DNA of 64,000 bases from Hymenobacter latericoloratus (GCF_014199535.1 NZ_JACHNV010000002.1:682001-746000); one strand, 5' to 3'. Shown: positions 53,829 through 62,430, counted from the first letter of the stretch. Numbers and translations: made by a program. Notes: generated from the letters alone by a model not told the origin.

Positions 53829-53884
53829 AGGTAACCTGATTTTGATTAATAAAATCTTGGTTATTTTATAATGGTTGAGCTTGC
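53829..53884 (-). promoter_or_regulatory. Shared upstream element of lipoprotein gene 2
   Basis: This is the second copy of the GGTAACC ... T-rich ... GGTTGAGCTTGC segment seen at 53039-53094. It overlaps the last codons of the 72-residue gene at 53866-54084. It is a candidate promoter region for the lipoprotein. Confidence 0.55.
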
Positions 53885-54084
53885 ATGATGAATTGCTGCG
53901 CTAAAGCGGGCTTGGGTGAAGCCTGCCACCAGGTTGCTGGTTGCGGCCGGTTCTGGTTGGTTTGGCTTGCCAGATGACGCGCGGCCAGAGGTAGGGACGG
54001 AGCCAGCCGGTTACGGTTGGCCGCTCCCAGCAGCAGCAGAAGCAGCAAAGTCATTACCTGGAAATAATCGGTGAACTGACGCAT
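53866..54084 (-). CDS. Small secreted/membrane peptide with LGAANR motif (72 aa)
   Basis: The product begins MRQFTDYFQVMT, then seven leucines, then GAANRNRLAPSL. The first 31 residues align without gaps with the 51-residue product at 51247-51402, and the leader boxes are alike too. The rest (QTNQNRPQPATWWQASPKP) is Pro/Gln-rich. It lies 126 bases upstream of the second lipoprotein on the same strand and may be cotranscribed. Family and function are unknown to me. Confidence 0.6.
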   Translation of the reverse strand: MRQFTDYFQVMTLLLLLLLGAANRNRLAPSLPLAARHLASQTNQNRPQPATWWQASPKPALAQQFIMQAQPL

Positions 54085-54266
54085 GGTGCACTGAAAAGAG
54101 TGAGGAAAGGCCCTGAAAAAACTTCTGACTGGTACGGAGCCGGGCCTGAACCAATGCCTTACAGGGCGTTAAGCTTTGATGAACATTGCCCTTCCGGCCG
54201 GGGGGAAGGGGTAGCCTGACGCGCCGGAAAATCCTACCTTCCAGCCCCATCCAGCCACTCGTCCCT

Positions 54267-56084
54267 ATGTCCACCTCTTCTGCTCCTACCCCCGCTCCCG
54301 AGCTCAACCTCGAAGCGTCCTCCGTCTCCGATACTGCCAACCCCTCTCCATCGGGCAGCCCCTTGGCTGGCCGGCAGGGGGTAGGGGGCGCGGCCTCCCA
54401 GCGCCCGATGTACTACGAATATAAGCCTTCCGAAATAGTTCGGGCCCAGCACGGCCCCGAGCTGCGCTGCAAAACCTGGGAAGCAGAGGCCGCCCTGCGC
54501 ATGCTGGAAAATAACCTCGACCCGGCCGTGAGCCTGGTGTATGATGAGCTGATTGTGTACGGCGGGGCTGGCCGGGCCGCCCGCAACTGGAAGGAATACC
54601 AGACCATAGTACGCACCCTCAAAACCCTGGCCCCCGACGAAACCATGCTGGTGCAGTCGGGCAAGGCCGTGGGCGTGATTCGTACCTGGGCCCACGCCCC
54701 GCGGGTGCTCATCGCCAACTCCAACCTGGTGCCGGCCTGGAGCACCCAGGAGTATTTCGATGAGCTGGACCGCCAGGGCCTGATGATGTACGGGCAAATG
54801 ACGGCCGGCTCCTGGATTTACATTGCCACCCAGGGCATTCTGCAGGGCACCTACGAAACCCTGGCCGCCGTGGCCGACCGGCACTTTTCGGGCACGTTGG
54901 CCGGCACCATCACTGTCACGGCCGGGCTCGGGGGCATGTCGGGTGCCCAGCCCCTGGCCGTGACCATGAACGATGGGGTGTGCCTGGTGATTGAGCCCAT
55001 TGATGCCCGCGTGAAGCAGAAGGTGCGCGAAGGGTACGTAGACGAGCAGGCCCGCGACCTGGCTCACGCCCTGGAGCTGTGCCAGCAGTACAAAGCCGAG
55101 CGCAAAGGCTACTCCGTGGGCCTGACGGGCAACGCCGCCACCGTGCTACCCCAATTGCTGGCCCAAAGCTTCCCAGTGGATGTTGTAACTGACCAAACCT
55201 CGGCCCACGACCTGATGGACTACATCCCGGAAGGCAACCTGGACGAGGTGCTGCAATTGCGCCAGGACAACCCCGCGGAGTTTAAGCGCCGGGCTCTGCA
55301 GTCCATTGTAAAGCACTGCCAGGCCATTATTGATTTGCAGGCGGCCGGCGCCGTGGCCCTCGACTACGGCAACAACCTGCGCGGGCAGGCCGAAAAAGGT
55401 GGCCTGCGGGTGCGCGACGAGCACGGGCAGTTTCTCTACCCCGGCTTCGTGCCCGCCTACATCCGGCCGCTGTTCTGCGAGGGCAAGGGGCCGTTCCGCT
55501 GGGCGGCCCTCTCCGGCGACCCCCAGGATATCCTGCGCATCGACCGCGCCCTGCTCGAAACCTTCCCCGAAAACCGCATGCTGCGCCGCTGGATTGAAAA
55601 GGCCCAGGCCAAAGTGCCCTTCATTGGCTTGCCGGCCCGCGTGTGCTGGCTGGGCTACGGCGAGCGGGCAAAGTTCGGCCTGATTATCAACGACCTGGTA
55701 GCCCGCGGCGAAGTAAAAGCCCCCATCGTCATCGGCCGCGACCACCTCGACTGCGGCTCCGTGGCCTCGCCCAACCGCGAAACCGAAGGCATGCAGGATG
55801 GCTCCGACGCCGTAGCCGACTGGCCCCTGCTCAACGCCCTGGCCAACTGCGCCTCCGGAGCCGACTGGGTGAGCCTGCACAACGGCGGCGGCGTGGGCAT
55901 CGGCAACAGCACCCACGCGGGCATGGTAATAGTAGCCACCGGCACCCCCGAAAAAGCCGAACAGCTAAAACGGGTGTTGACCACTGACCCCGGCATGGGT
56001 ATCTTTCGCCACGCCGACGCCGGCTACGAGCTGGCCCAGCAGGTAGCCCGGGAGCGCGGAGTGAAGATTCCAGGGTGGAAGTGA
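54267..56084 (+). CDS. hutU: Urocanate hydratase
   Basis: The 605-residue enzyme converts urocanate to imidazolone propionate in histidine degradation, with bound NAD+. The NAD segment reads [13 protein letters not shown], and the urocanase signature is [14 protein letters not shown]. An N-terminal extension of about 47 Ser/Pro/Ala-rich residues precedes the conserved [13 protein letters not shown]. Translation from a later start is conceivable, but no good alternative ATG precedes the conserved domain except that Met itself. A ureohydrolase that could serve as HutG is at 45832; hutH and hutI are not in the window. Confidence 0.94.
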   Translation: MSTSSAPTPAPELNLEASSVSDTANPSPSGSPLAGRQGVGGAASQRPMYYEYKPSEIVRAQHGPELRCKTWEAEAALRMLENNLDPAVSLVYDELIVYGGAGRAARNWKEYQTIVRTLKTLAPDETMLVQSGKAVGVIRTWAHAPRVLIANSNLVPAWSTQEYFDELDRQGLMMYGQMTAGSWIYIATQGILQGTYETLAAVADRHFSGTLAGTITVTAGLGGMSGAQPLAVTMNDGVCLVIEPIDARVKQKVREGYVDEQARDLAHALELCQQYKAERKGYSVGLTGNAATVLPQLLAQSFPVDVVTDQTSAHDLMDYIPEGNLDEVLQLRQDNPAEFKRRALQSIVKHCQAIIDLQAAGAVALDYGNNLRGQAEKGGLRVRDEHGQFLYPGFVPAYIRPLFCEGKGPFRWAALSGDPQDILRIDRALLETFPENRMLRRWIEKAQAKVPFIGLPARVCWLGYGERAKFGLIINDLVARGEVKAPIVIGRDHLDCGSVASPNRETEGMQDGSDAVADWPLLNALANCASGADWVSLHNGGGVGIGNSTHAGMVIVATGTPEKAEQLKRVLTTDPGMGIFRHADAGYELAQQVARERGVKIPGWK

Positions 56085-56116
56085 AGTTTATTGTAGCAAA
56101 AATTAGAACATCGTAA

Positions 56117-56962
56117 ATGAAATTCTCTCAAAGGATTGGAAAAACTCCTGTCAAAAACTTGTTGCAGGTAGATGGAATTGATGAAGCATTAAAAAATAGG
56201 CTTTGGGACTGTATTGTATATCTAATTGCGAATGTAAATAGAAAATTTATGTATGAAACAATAAGATTTGATAATTTCTTAATTTTAATATGGACTGAAT
56301 TTTTTGTGCGTACAAGTGATTCTATTCCGTATAACTCTTCATATCAAAGATATGATGGCTTTTTGAATAAATTGAGAGAGTGGTTTTTTACAGCAAATTG
56401 GTATGAAATATACGATATTATTGAATTTTTGTGTTCCTTTAATCATATTAATGATCTGCGTGAGCGTTTTGTTAATCACTGTAATATTGCTCTTTCTAAG
56501 GAAGTATCAGGATACAGAATTGCAAATAATAAAATAGCACAAATCACTTCCGAAGAAGAAATTTCTGAGATTGAAGAAGCTATCAATGACTCCGGTCTCT
56601 GGAAGCCAGTTACTCTACATTTATCTACTTCACTAAATTTGTTGTCTGATAGGAATAACCCTGATTATAGGAATTCTGTAAAGGAATCAATTAGTGCTGT
56701 TGAGTCTATGTGCAAAATTGTGATAGGTGATTCTAGTGCGACTTTGGGGAGAGCTTTGGCTGAAATAGAAAAATTGTATCCTCTTCATAAAGCCTTAAAG
56801 GCTGGGTTTTCATCTATTTACGGGTATACTAGTGATGCTTCCGGAATAAGGCATGCTCTGCTTGAAGATGACATAGAAGTCAAATTTGAGGATGCTAAGT
56901 TTATGTTGGTTTCGTGCTCTGCATTCATTAATTATCTTAAAATGAAAGTGCGGGTAGATTAA
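56117..56962 (+). CDS. AbiJ-NTD4 domain protein (abortive-infection-like)
   Basis: The 281-residue protein begins with the AbiJ N-terminal domain 4 pattern (MKFSQRIGKTPVKNLLQVDG, then LKNRLWDCI). The C-terminal half (YRNSVKESISAVESMCKIV, YGYTSDASGIRHALLED, MLVSCSAFINYL) is an all-helical HEPN-like domain seen with this N-terminus; a clear R-x4-6-H site is not evident. The DNA is strikingly AT-rich, with ATA, AGA and TTA codons, in a GC-rich genome, so it is very likely acquired. AbiJ relatives act in phage defence, but a defence role here is untested. It starts only 32 bases after hutU. Confidence 0.83.
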   Translation: MKFSQRIGKTPVKNLLQVDGIDEALKNRLWDCIVYLIANVNRKFMYETIRFDNFLILIWTEFFVRTSDSIPYNSSYQRYDGFLNKLREWFFTANWYEIYDIIEFLCSFNHINDLRERFVNHCNIALSKEVSGYRIANNKIAQITSEEEISEIEEAINDSGLWKPVTLHLSTSLNLLSDRNNPDYRNSVKESISAVESMCKIVIGDSSATLGRALAEIEKLYPLHKALKAGFSSIYGYTSDASGIRHALLEDDIEVKFEDAKFMLVSCSAFINYLKMKVRVD

Positions 56963-57008
56963 GCCAACCGTCTTTCAAAAGGTAGTATGTATGCGCCGAC
57001 AAACCACC

Positions 57009-57038
57009 AACGCCGCCCGAGGAAACTCTGGCGGCGTT
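57009..57038 (+). terminator. Hairpin after the AbiJ-like gene
   Basis: AACGCCGCC pairs with GGCGGCGTT, with GAG/CTC inside around GAAA. No T-run follows, so it may be a factor-assisted terminator or a leader structure of the next gene. Confidence 0.55.
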
Positions 57039-57139
57039 GCTCGTTCTAGCCTACCCCCAGAAAAAAGCAAAACGACCACTTCCGTTGTTTCCCTCCCTGC
57101 GCCGGCACATCACCGGCGTATGAACCAAACCACACAACT

Positions 57140-57868
57140 ATGAACATCGGAATCATTGGCGCCGGTAACATCGGCAGCGCCCTGGCCGTGCGGCTTACCA
57201 GCCTCGGCCATTCGGTTTACATTGCCAACTCCCGCGGCCCCGAAACCCTGCAGGACCTGGCCCAGAAAACCGGCGCTACCCCCGTAACAGCCCAGGAAGC
57301 AGCCCAACGCGGCAGCGACATCCTTGTGGTAACCATTCCGCTGGAGAAAATCCCGGACCTGCCCAAAGACCTGCTGGCCGACGTGCCGGCCGAGGTGCCC
57401 ATCATCGACACGAGCAACTACTACCCCATGCTGCGCGACGGCCACATTCCGGAGCTGGAAACCGGCGACCTGACCGAAAGCGGCTGGGTGCAGCAGCACC
57501 TGGGCCGCCCCGTAGTGAAGGTGTTCAACAACATCTTCGCTGAGCACCTCGAAAAGAACGGCACGCCCGCCGGCACGCCCGGCCGCATTGCCCTGCCCGT
57601 GGCTTCTGATGATGCCGCCGCCAAGCAGAAGGTAATGGCCCTGGTAGAAGAGCTGGGTTTCGACGCCCTCGACGGGGGCACCATGCGCGAGTCGTGGCGG
57701 CAGCAGCCTGGCGGCCCCATCTACTGCAACGATTTGCCCGCCGACCAGGTGCGTGAGCATCTGGTCCGCCTCGGCTCCGAGCGCACCGAAGCCCAGCACC
57801 AGGAGTTCCTGGCCAACCACGCCAAGGCGGAGCAGGCCATGGCCGACCAAGGCATCAAGCTGAAGTAG
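57140..57868 (+). CDS. NAD(P)-binding F420-reductase-like oxidoreductase
   Basis: The 242-residue Rossmann protein begins MNIGIIGAGNIGSALA, a G-x-G-x-x-G/A nucleotide site, and continues with YIANSRGPETL and VVTIPLEKI, as in NADPH:F420 oxidoreductase relatives. Bacteroidota are not known to make F420, so the cofactor partner is probably different. Conserved FNNIFAEHL fits the family. The reaction is unknown. Confidence 0.88.
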   Translation: MNIGIIGAGNIGSALAVRLTSLGHSVYIANSRGPETLQDLAQKTGATPVTAQEAAQRGSDILVVTIPLEKIPDLPKDLLADVPAEVPIIDTSNYYPMLRDGHIPELETGDLTESGWVQQHLGRPVVKVFNNIFAEHLEKNGTPAGTPGRIALPVASDDAAAKQKVMALVEELGFDALDGGTMRESWRQQPGGPIYCNDLPADQVREHLVRLGSERTEAQHQEFLANHAKAEQAMADQGIKLK

Positions 57869-57904
57869 CCGCCGCCGGGAAACGAATGACTTATTCTGAG
57901 TTGG

Positions 57905-58069
57905 TAATAAAGCAAGAACGGTCATTCCGAGCTTGCCGAGGAATCTCGCTTACGTGGTTCGCCTCACCCCCCGGCCCCCTCTCCAGGGGGAGAGGGGGAG
58001 TAGATACTTTGGCAACGTCAGCACGCCAGATTCCTCGACCAGCTCGGAATGACTGTTCTTGCTTTATTA
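57905..58069. repeat. GTCAT-family inverted repeat carrying a C/G-rich hairpin
   Basis: Arms 57905-57946 and 58028-58069 pair over 42 bases (TAATAAAGCAAGAACGGTCA, then TTCCGAGC ... GAGGAATCT) with a few mismatches. The six-base variable part differs between arms (CTTGCC against CTGGTC in the same orientation). The spacer contains CCCCCTCTCC AGGGGGAGAGGGGG, a hairpin of a different family (57975-57998). It occupies most of the 57869-58129 gap. ORFs here are not real. Confidence 0.9.
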
Positions 58070-58129
58070 GCAGTTCAGCCTAGCATAAGCTTGTGATTCT
58101 ATTGCCGCGTCATCGGCAAAACGCGCAGC

Positions 58130-58162
58130 AAGCGCCGCCCTGGTTTCCGGGGCGGCGCTTTT
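58130..58162 (+). terminator. Hairpin AAGCGCCGCCC/GGGCGGCGCTTTT
   Basis: An 11-bp perfect stem with a 9-base loop is followed by TTTT. It lies downstream of the repeat and probably ends transcription from the oxidoreductase gene. Nothing else is recognised up to the lipoprotein start at 58400. Confidence 0.75.
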
Positions 58163-58399
58163 CGGTTGAAGGAGGGGTAGGGGATAGGGAAACGGTCGTC
58201 ATCCGCCAGGTAAAGCTTGCCGGGGCGTTTCGGGTGCGGGCGGTGCAAAAGCAGCCTGCAGGCCGGGCTACCTGCTTTGGCTTGAAGGACTTATCAGGGG
58301 TAGGAGTTTCCTGCGCTCGTTTGCTCTGGAAGGGTGCGCCTGCTGACCACAGGCTAGTACGAGCCATTACAACTATACTTGCGCACATCTATATTCTCT

Positions 58400-59029
58400 A
58401 TGAAGCTTTTTATTTGCATTGCGCCTTTCCTGCTGAGCCTGGCCGCTTGCCAGAGTAGCCCCACTACCCCCGCCGCAACTGAGGCAGCGGCACACGCGCC
58501 GCCTACCCCCTCCGCCACCCCGGAACCTAGCCCAGAGCCTACCGCATCGGCCAACCCCGAGCGCATACAAGACGGCCTGGTGACGGTTAATGGGCAGCCG
58601 AACAAGGAGTTGACGGTTCAGGAGCTGAAGCGCCAAATGGGCCGCCCCGACAGCGTGGAGAAGGGCGCCGTGGAGTGCGGCAGCCAGCTGGATACGCCCC
58701 CGAATGCCCCCGCCGGCGACTGGTGGTACTACGGCAACACCCTATACGAAGTGAGCGGCACCCAGGCCCTGCTGCACAGCTTCGACGTGACGACGGGCCA
58801 ATTCAAGGGGAAGCTGGGGAAACTCACCCTCGACCAGAACACGACCCTGGAAGACGTGCGCCGCCTCTACCCCGTAGCCACCAAGCAAGCCGAAGAACCG
58901 GAGCCCGAGTCCGGCGAGCTAACTGTAAACCTGCCGTTTGAACACAACGGCGAGCTGACCGACGCATCCTTGAATCTGGTATTTAAAAACGGCCGTTTGC
59001 AGGAAGTGGAGTTCTTCTTCCCGTGCTAA
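58400..59029 (+). CDS. Lipoprotein of unknown function (209 aa)
   Basis: A lipoprotein signal peptide (MKLFICIAPFLLSLAAC; lipobox LAAC, Cys17) is followed by a Pro/Thr/Ala/Glu-rich linker to about residue 50 and then a compact domain with two cysteines and WWYYGNTLYEV. The ATG at 58400 begins the signal peptide; a start seven codons earlier is possible. No family is recognised. It is probably anchored in the outer membrane. Confidence 0.75.
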   Translation: MKLFICIAPFLLSLAACQSSPTTPAATEAAAHAPPTPSATPEPSPEPTASANPERIQDGLVTVNGQPNKELTVQELKRQMGRPDSVEKGAVECGSQLDTPPNAPAGDWWYYGNTLYEVSGTQALLHSFDVTTGQFKGKLGKLTLDQNTTLEDVRRLYPVATKQAEEPEPESGELTVNLPFEHNGELTDASLNLVFKNGRLQEVEFFFPC

Positions 59030-59067
59030 GGTCTGCGGACGGGAAGCCGTTTCTTGTCTCATCTTAT

Positions 59068-59171
59068 AGAACGTCAATCCGAGCTTGCCGAGGAATCTCG
59101 TGTGGGGTCTTTGCCACGCTATCCAGACGTTAGCCGAGCGAGGTTTCTCGGCAAGCTCGGAATGACGTTCT
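59068..59171. repeat. GTCAT-family inverted repeat, 33-base arms
   Basis: Arms 59068-59100 and 59139-59171 (AGAACGTCAATCCGAGCTTG, then CCGAGGAATCTCG) pair with three mismatches. It belongs to the TTCCGAGC/GAGGAATCTCG subfamily and lies between the lipoprotein and GNAT genes. Confidence 0.93.
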
Positions 59172-59281
59172 TTCACTGTTCACACGTCCTGGAAAGATGA
59201 CCGGCACCCAACAGCTTGTCGGACTCCGCTACCATAAATTCCGCGCGAATTAAGCTCCTCACGCTTTTCATATCTGCCCTT

Positions 59282-59611
59282 ATGAAACCTGAACTGCAAA
59301 ACCTCCCGCTTACCGATAACAGCGGCAGCCACCGCTTCGAGTTGACCGTGAACCACGCCACGGCCTTTATGGAGTACGGCGAGCGGGAGGGGGCCCTGGC
59401 TTTGTTTCATACCGAAGTACCGGGGCAGCTGGAAGGGCAGGGGGTAGGCACGGCGCTGGTAGAAAAGGTGCTGGCGGAAGTGGAGCAGCGGCAGCGGCAA
59501 CTCATTCCGCTGTGCCCCTTCGTGACCAGCTACCTGAAGCGACACCCGGAGTGGCAGCGCCTGGTGGCCCCCGCCTACCTGCGCTGGTTTCAGCCGAAGG
59601 AGCAGGAATAG
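59282..59611 (+). CDS. GNAT-like N-acetyltransferase (YjdJ type)
   Basis: The 109-residue protein matches the short GNAT group (pfam14542): AFMEYGEREGALALFHTEVP, then the acetyl-CoA loop GQGVGTALVEKVL and CPFVTSYLKRHPEWQRLV near the end. The ATG at 59282 is chosen; upstream in-frame codons lie near the repeat. The acceptor is unknown. Downstream, 59683-59715 keeps a lone half of a GTCAT repeat. Confidence 0.88.
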   Translation: MKPELQNLPLTDNSGSHRFELTVNHATAFMEYGEREGALALFHTEVPGQLEGQGVGTALVEKVLAEVEQRQRQLIPLCPFVTSYLKRHPEWQRLVAPAYLRWFQPKEQE

Positions 59612-59825
59612 TCGTGCTTAGGTTGTAGTCGGGCTTTAATGATAGCCGGCTGCAGCGAAAAAGTCTTAAAAAGGACTTCTAAAACGTCGTGCTGAGCCCA
59701 CGACGCATTTCTAGTTGCCATAGCATTGCTTATCATTAGGGAATAAGGCGTGAATCTGCCCGAGCAGCAGGTCCGGTACCTGCCTCCGCCGTGGCCTTTC
59801 ATCCTGCCTTCTATACCCGTAGCAT

Positions 59826-61016
59826 ATGGAGCAAATGCTTGATTCGCCAGCCGTATTGGTCCCGGCCGGGGCAGCGCCCCGCGTGCAGGGCATTGATGTG
59901 GTGCGCGGGCTGGTGATGGTGGTGATGGCGCTGGACCACGTGCGCGAGCTGTGGAGCCCTACCGCCTTCCGGCCCGAAGACGTGACCCAGACCACCGGCC
60001 TGCTGTTTTTCACCCGCTGGATTACCCATTTCTGCGCCCCAACCTTCGTGTTTCTCTCGGGCGCGAGCATCTGGTTGCAGCAGCAGAAGCGGGGGAGTCG
60101 GGCAGCCACCAGTCGGTTTTTGCTGAAGCGCGGGTTGTGGCTGGTTCTCACTGAGCTGCTGATTATTGGCTTTCTGCTGCAGTGGAGCTACAACGTATTG
60201 CTGCTGGAAGTTATCTGGGTTATTGGTGTTGGCATGCTGCTGCTGGCGGGGCTGCTGTGGCTGCCGCGCCCGGTGCTGGCCGTGCTGGCCGGTGCTATTC
60301 TGCTGGGCCACGACGCGCTACCCTTCCTGCAGCCCGTAACCCCTGCCAACGTGGGCTGGGCACTGCTGCACAACACTCCTTTCGTAATACCCTTTGGGGG
60401 CCTACCTTCGGTTGTAGTGGCCTACTCCGTGGGGCCTTGGCTGGGCGTGATGCTGGCTGGCTACGTGGTAGGCCCCTGGTTTACGCGGCCTTTAGCGGAG
60501 CGTGCCCGGCTGCTGAGGTGGGCCGGAGCGGGGCTGCTGGTGTTCTTTGTGCTGCTGCGGGCCGGCAACTGGTACGGCGACCCCAGCCCCTGGAGCCCGC
60601 AGCCGCGCGGCTGGGAATACACTGCGCTGTCGTTTCTGAATGTAAGCAAGTACCCGCCCTCCTTGCTGTTCGTAAGTCTGACCTTGGGCGTTATGCTATT
60701 GCTGTTGGGCCAGCTGGAAACCGTGCACAACCGCCTCACGCGCTGGCTGCGCACCTACGGGCAGGTGCCGTTTTTCTACTTCCTGCTGCACCTGGCCCTA
60801 ATCAGCAGCGGGGCCTGGCTCTGGACGCGCCTCGCCTTTGGGCAGGCCATCAATCTGTCGGTGGCCGCCCCGCCTACCTGGCCGCCGCAGTACGAGCCAA
60901 GTCTGGTGCGCACGTATGGGGTGTGGGTGGCCCTACTGGTGGTGCTGTACTGGCCCTGCCGCTGGTACCAGGGCGTTAAGCGGCGCCATACCTACTGGTG
61001 GCTGTCTTACCTGTAA
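59826..61016 (+). CDS. DUF1624 membrane protein (heparan-alpha-glucosaminide acetyltransferase-like)
   Basis: The 396-residue protein opens with the family pattern RVQGIDVVRGLVMVVMALDHVR and has around nine to ten membrane helices. The conserved histidine in MALDHVR is the residue implicated in acyl transfer in the human HGSNAT relative. Bacterial members probably move acetyl groups across the membrane to envelope sugars. No neighbour suggests a target. Confidence 0.88.
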   Translation: MEQMLDSPAVLVPAGAAPRVQGIDVVRGLVMVVMALDHVRELWSPTAFRPEDVTQTTGLLFFTRWITHFCAPTFVFLSGASIWLQQQKRGSRAATSRFLLKRGLWLVLTELLIIGFLLQWSYNVLLLEVIWVIGVGMLLLAGLLWLPRPVLAVLAGAILLGHDALPFLQPVTPANVGWALLHNTPFVIPFGGLPSVVVAYSVGPWLGVMLAGYVVGPWFTRPLAERARLLRWAGAGLLVFFVLLRAGNWYGDPSPWSPQPRGWEYTALSFLNVSKYPPSLLFVSLTLGVMLLLLGQLETVHNRLTRWLRTYGQVPFFYFLLHLALISSGAWLWTRLAFGQAINLSVAAPPTWPPQYEPSLVRTYGVWVALLVVLYWPCRWYQGVKRRHTYWWLSYL

Positions 61017-61179
61017 GGTAAACCGGACTGTTCGGGTATCAGGAAAAGGGCAATACCTCTTGCCGTAGCAGCGGGTAGTATCCAGCAGTTGCCTATGCTT
61101 TGAGGTACCAGCGGGGGGTAGGGGGTAAGCCTGGTTTTGCTACATTTATGCGGCTTGTATTGCTATTATACCCTCTTTT

Positions 61180-62289
61180 ATGTCTCGATTACATAGTTAT
61201 TTCGCGCTGAATTGTAAGCGTTTGGGGCTGTTATGGCTGATATGGTGCGCGGCGGCTACCCTGGCCGTGGCCCAAAAGCCCCTGGAAGTGCTACTGGTAG
61301 GTACCTCCCACTACAACGGCGAATCCGACGCCAGCTACCGGCCCATCATCAACAAGCTCAAAGCCTACCAGCCCGACCTGGTGATTGGCGAATACCTCGC
61401 GCCCGCCGATGCCCGGCTGCTGCCCGCCACCCAGGGCGAGGCGCGGCCCTATCAGCGGAGCCTGCGCTACCTGCAGCGTCGGGAACTGCAAACCCCACCT
61501 CTGGACGATAAGGCTGCTGCTGCCGTGCGCCGCCAGTTGCGCAAGAATCCGCTGCTGCACCAGCAGCGCATTGATTTGGCCCGCTACTACGCTTACAACC
61601 ACGACCGGGCCAACGCCGAGTACCAACTCTATCTGCTGGAAGAAACTTATAAGGAGCGCCTGAGCGCCGCCGACCAGGCCTACTACCGGCAGGCGTTTGG
61701 CCCCGCTGATTCGCTGCGCAAGGTTCTGAAGATGGTGCGCCCCCTCACCGAGTATCACCGTATCTTTTTCCCCTTGCTCCAGGAGCTCGGCCAAGGGCAG
61801 CTATACTCCATGGACTGCCAGCGCCACGGGCAGGCGTTCAGCCAGGCCTCCGGCCAGGCGTACGGCCAGTTCCTGACCCTGCAGGCCGCTTTCAAGGCCG
61901 ATTCTACCACGGAGCAGGCTGCTACCTTCCGTCGGATGACCGCCGCCAAAACCGCTTTTTTCGCCTACCTCGATGCCGCCGCAACCAGCGAAGAGGCCTA
62001 CCGGATTATGAACGCGCCAGCCTTTGGCAAGCTCAACGACGACCTGAATTTCTACGGCGATGAGGCCCTGTACGGAGCGCCGGGCTTCCCTACGGCTGCC
62101 GTGCAGGCCATGAAAACCCAGTGGGAGCTGCGCAACCAGGGCATGTGCGACAATATTGTGCGGCGGGCGCGGGAGCAGGGAGCCCGCCGGGTGGTGGTGG
62201 CCGTGGGCTCGGCCCATACCATGATTATGCACCGTATGCTCGCGGCCATGCCCAACGTGCGCGTCAGTACCTACCACGATTTGCCCTAG
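61180..62289 (+). CDS. Secreted DUF5694 protein (TraB/ChaN-like)
   Basis: The 369-residue protein has a signal peptide (LLWLIWCAAATLAVAQ) followed by LEVLLVGTSHYNGE, the first motif of DUF5694 proteins distantly similar to the TraB/PrgY/gumN and ChaN group. A second histidine motif is VVVAVGSAHTMIMHRML near the C-terminus, with QPDLVIGEYLAP between. The two histidine motifs and the glutamate could form a metal site. Function is not known. Confidence 0.82.
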   Translation: MSRLHSYFALNCKRLGLLWLIWCAAATLAVAQKPLEVLLVGTSHYNGESDASYRPIINKLKAYQPDLVIGEYLAPADARLLPATQGEARPYQRSLRYLQRRELQTPPLDDKAAAAVRRQLRKNPLLHQQRIDLARYYAYNHDRANAEYQLYLLEETYKERLSAADQAYYRQAFGPADSLRKVLKMVRPLTEYHRIFFPLLQELGQGQLYSMDCQRHGQAFSQASGQAYGQFLTLQAAFKADSTTEQAATFRRMTAAKTAFFAYLDAAATSEEAYRIMNAPAFGKLNDDLNFYGDEALYGAPGFPTAAVQAMKTQWELRNQGMCDNIVRRAREQGARRVVVAVGSAHTMIMHRMLAAMPNVRVSTYHDLP

Positions 62290-62430
62290 CCCGGCGCAGG
62301 AGCAGATTACTTGGGTTTTGGCTTAAGAAAGATGGCGTTGAACTTAAGCCGGAAGCAGTTCGTTAGCCCGCCGTATCCTATTGCCTGTGTAAAAGGCAAC
62401 CCGTTTACAGGGTTGTCAGAATAAAAGGCG

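Noticed and set aside
58093..58458. 121-codon frame before the lipoprotein gene
   Set aside because: It crosses a terminator hairpin and the lipoprotein start in another frame, and has no recognisable features.
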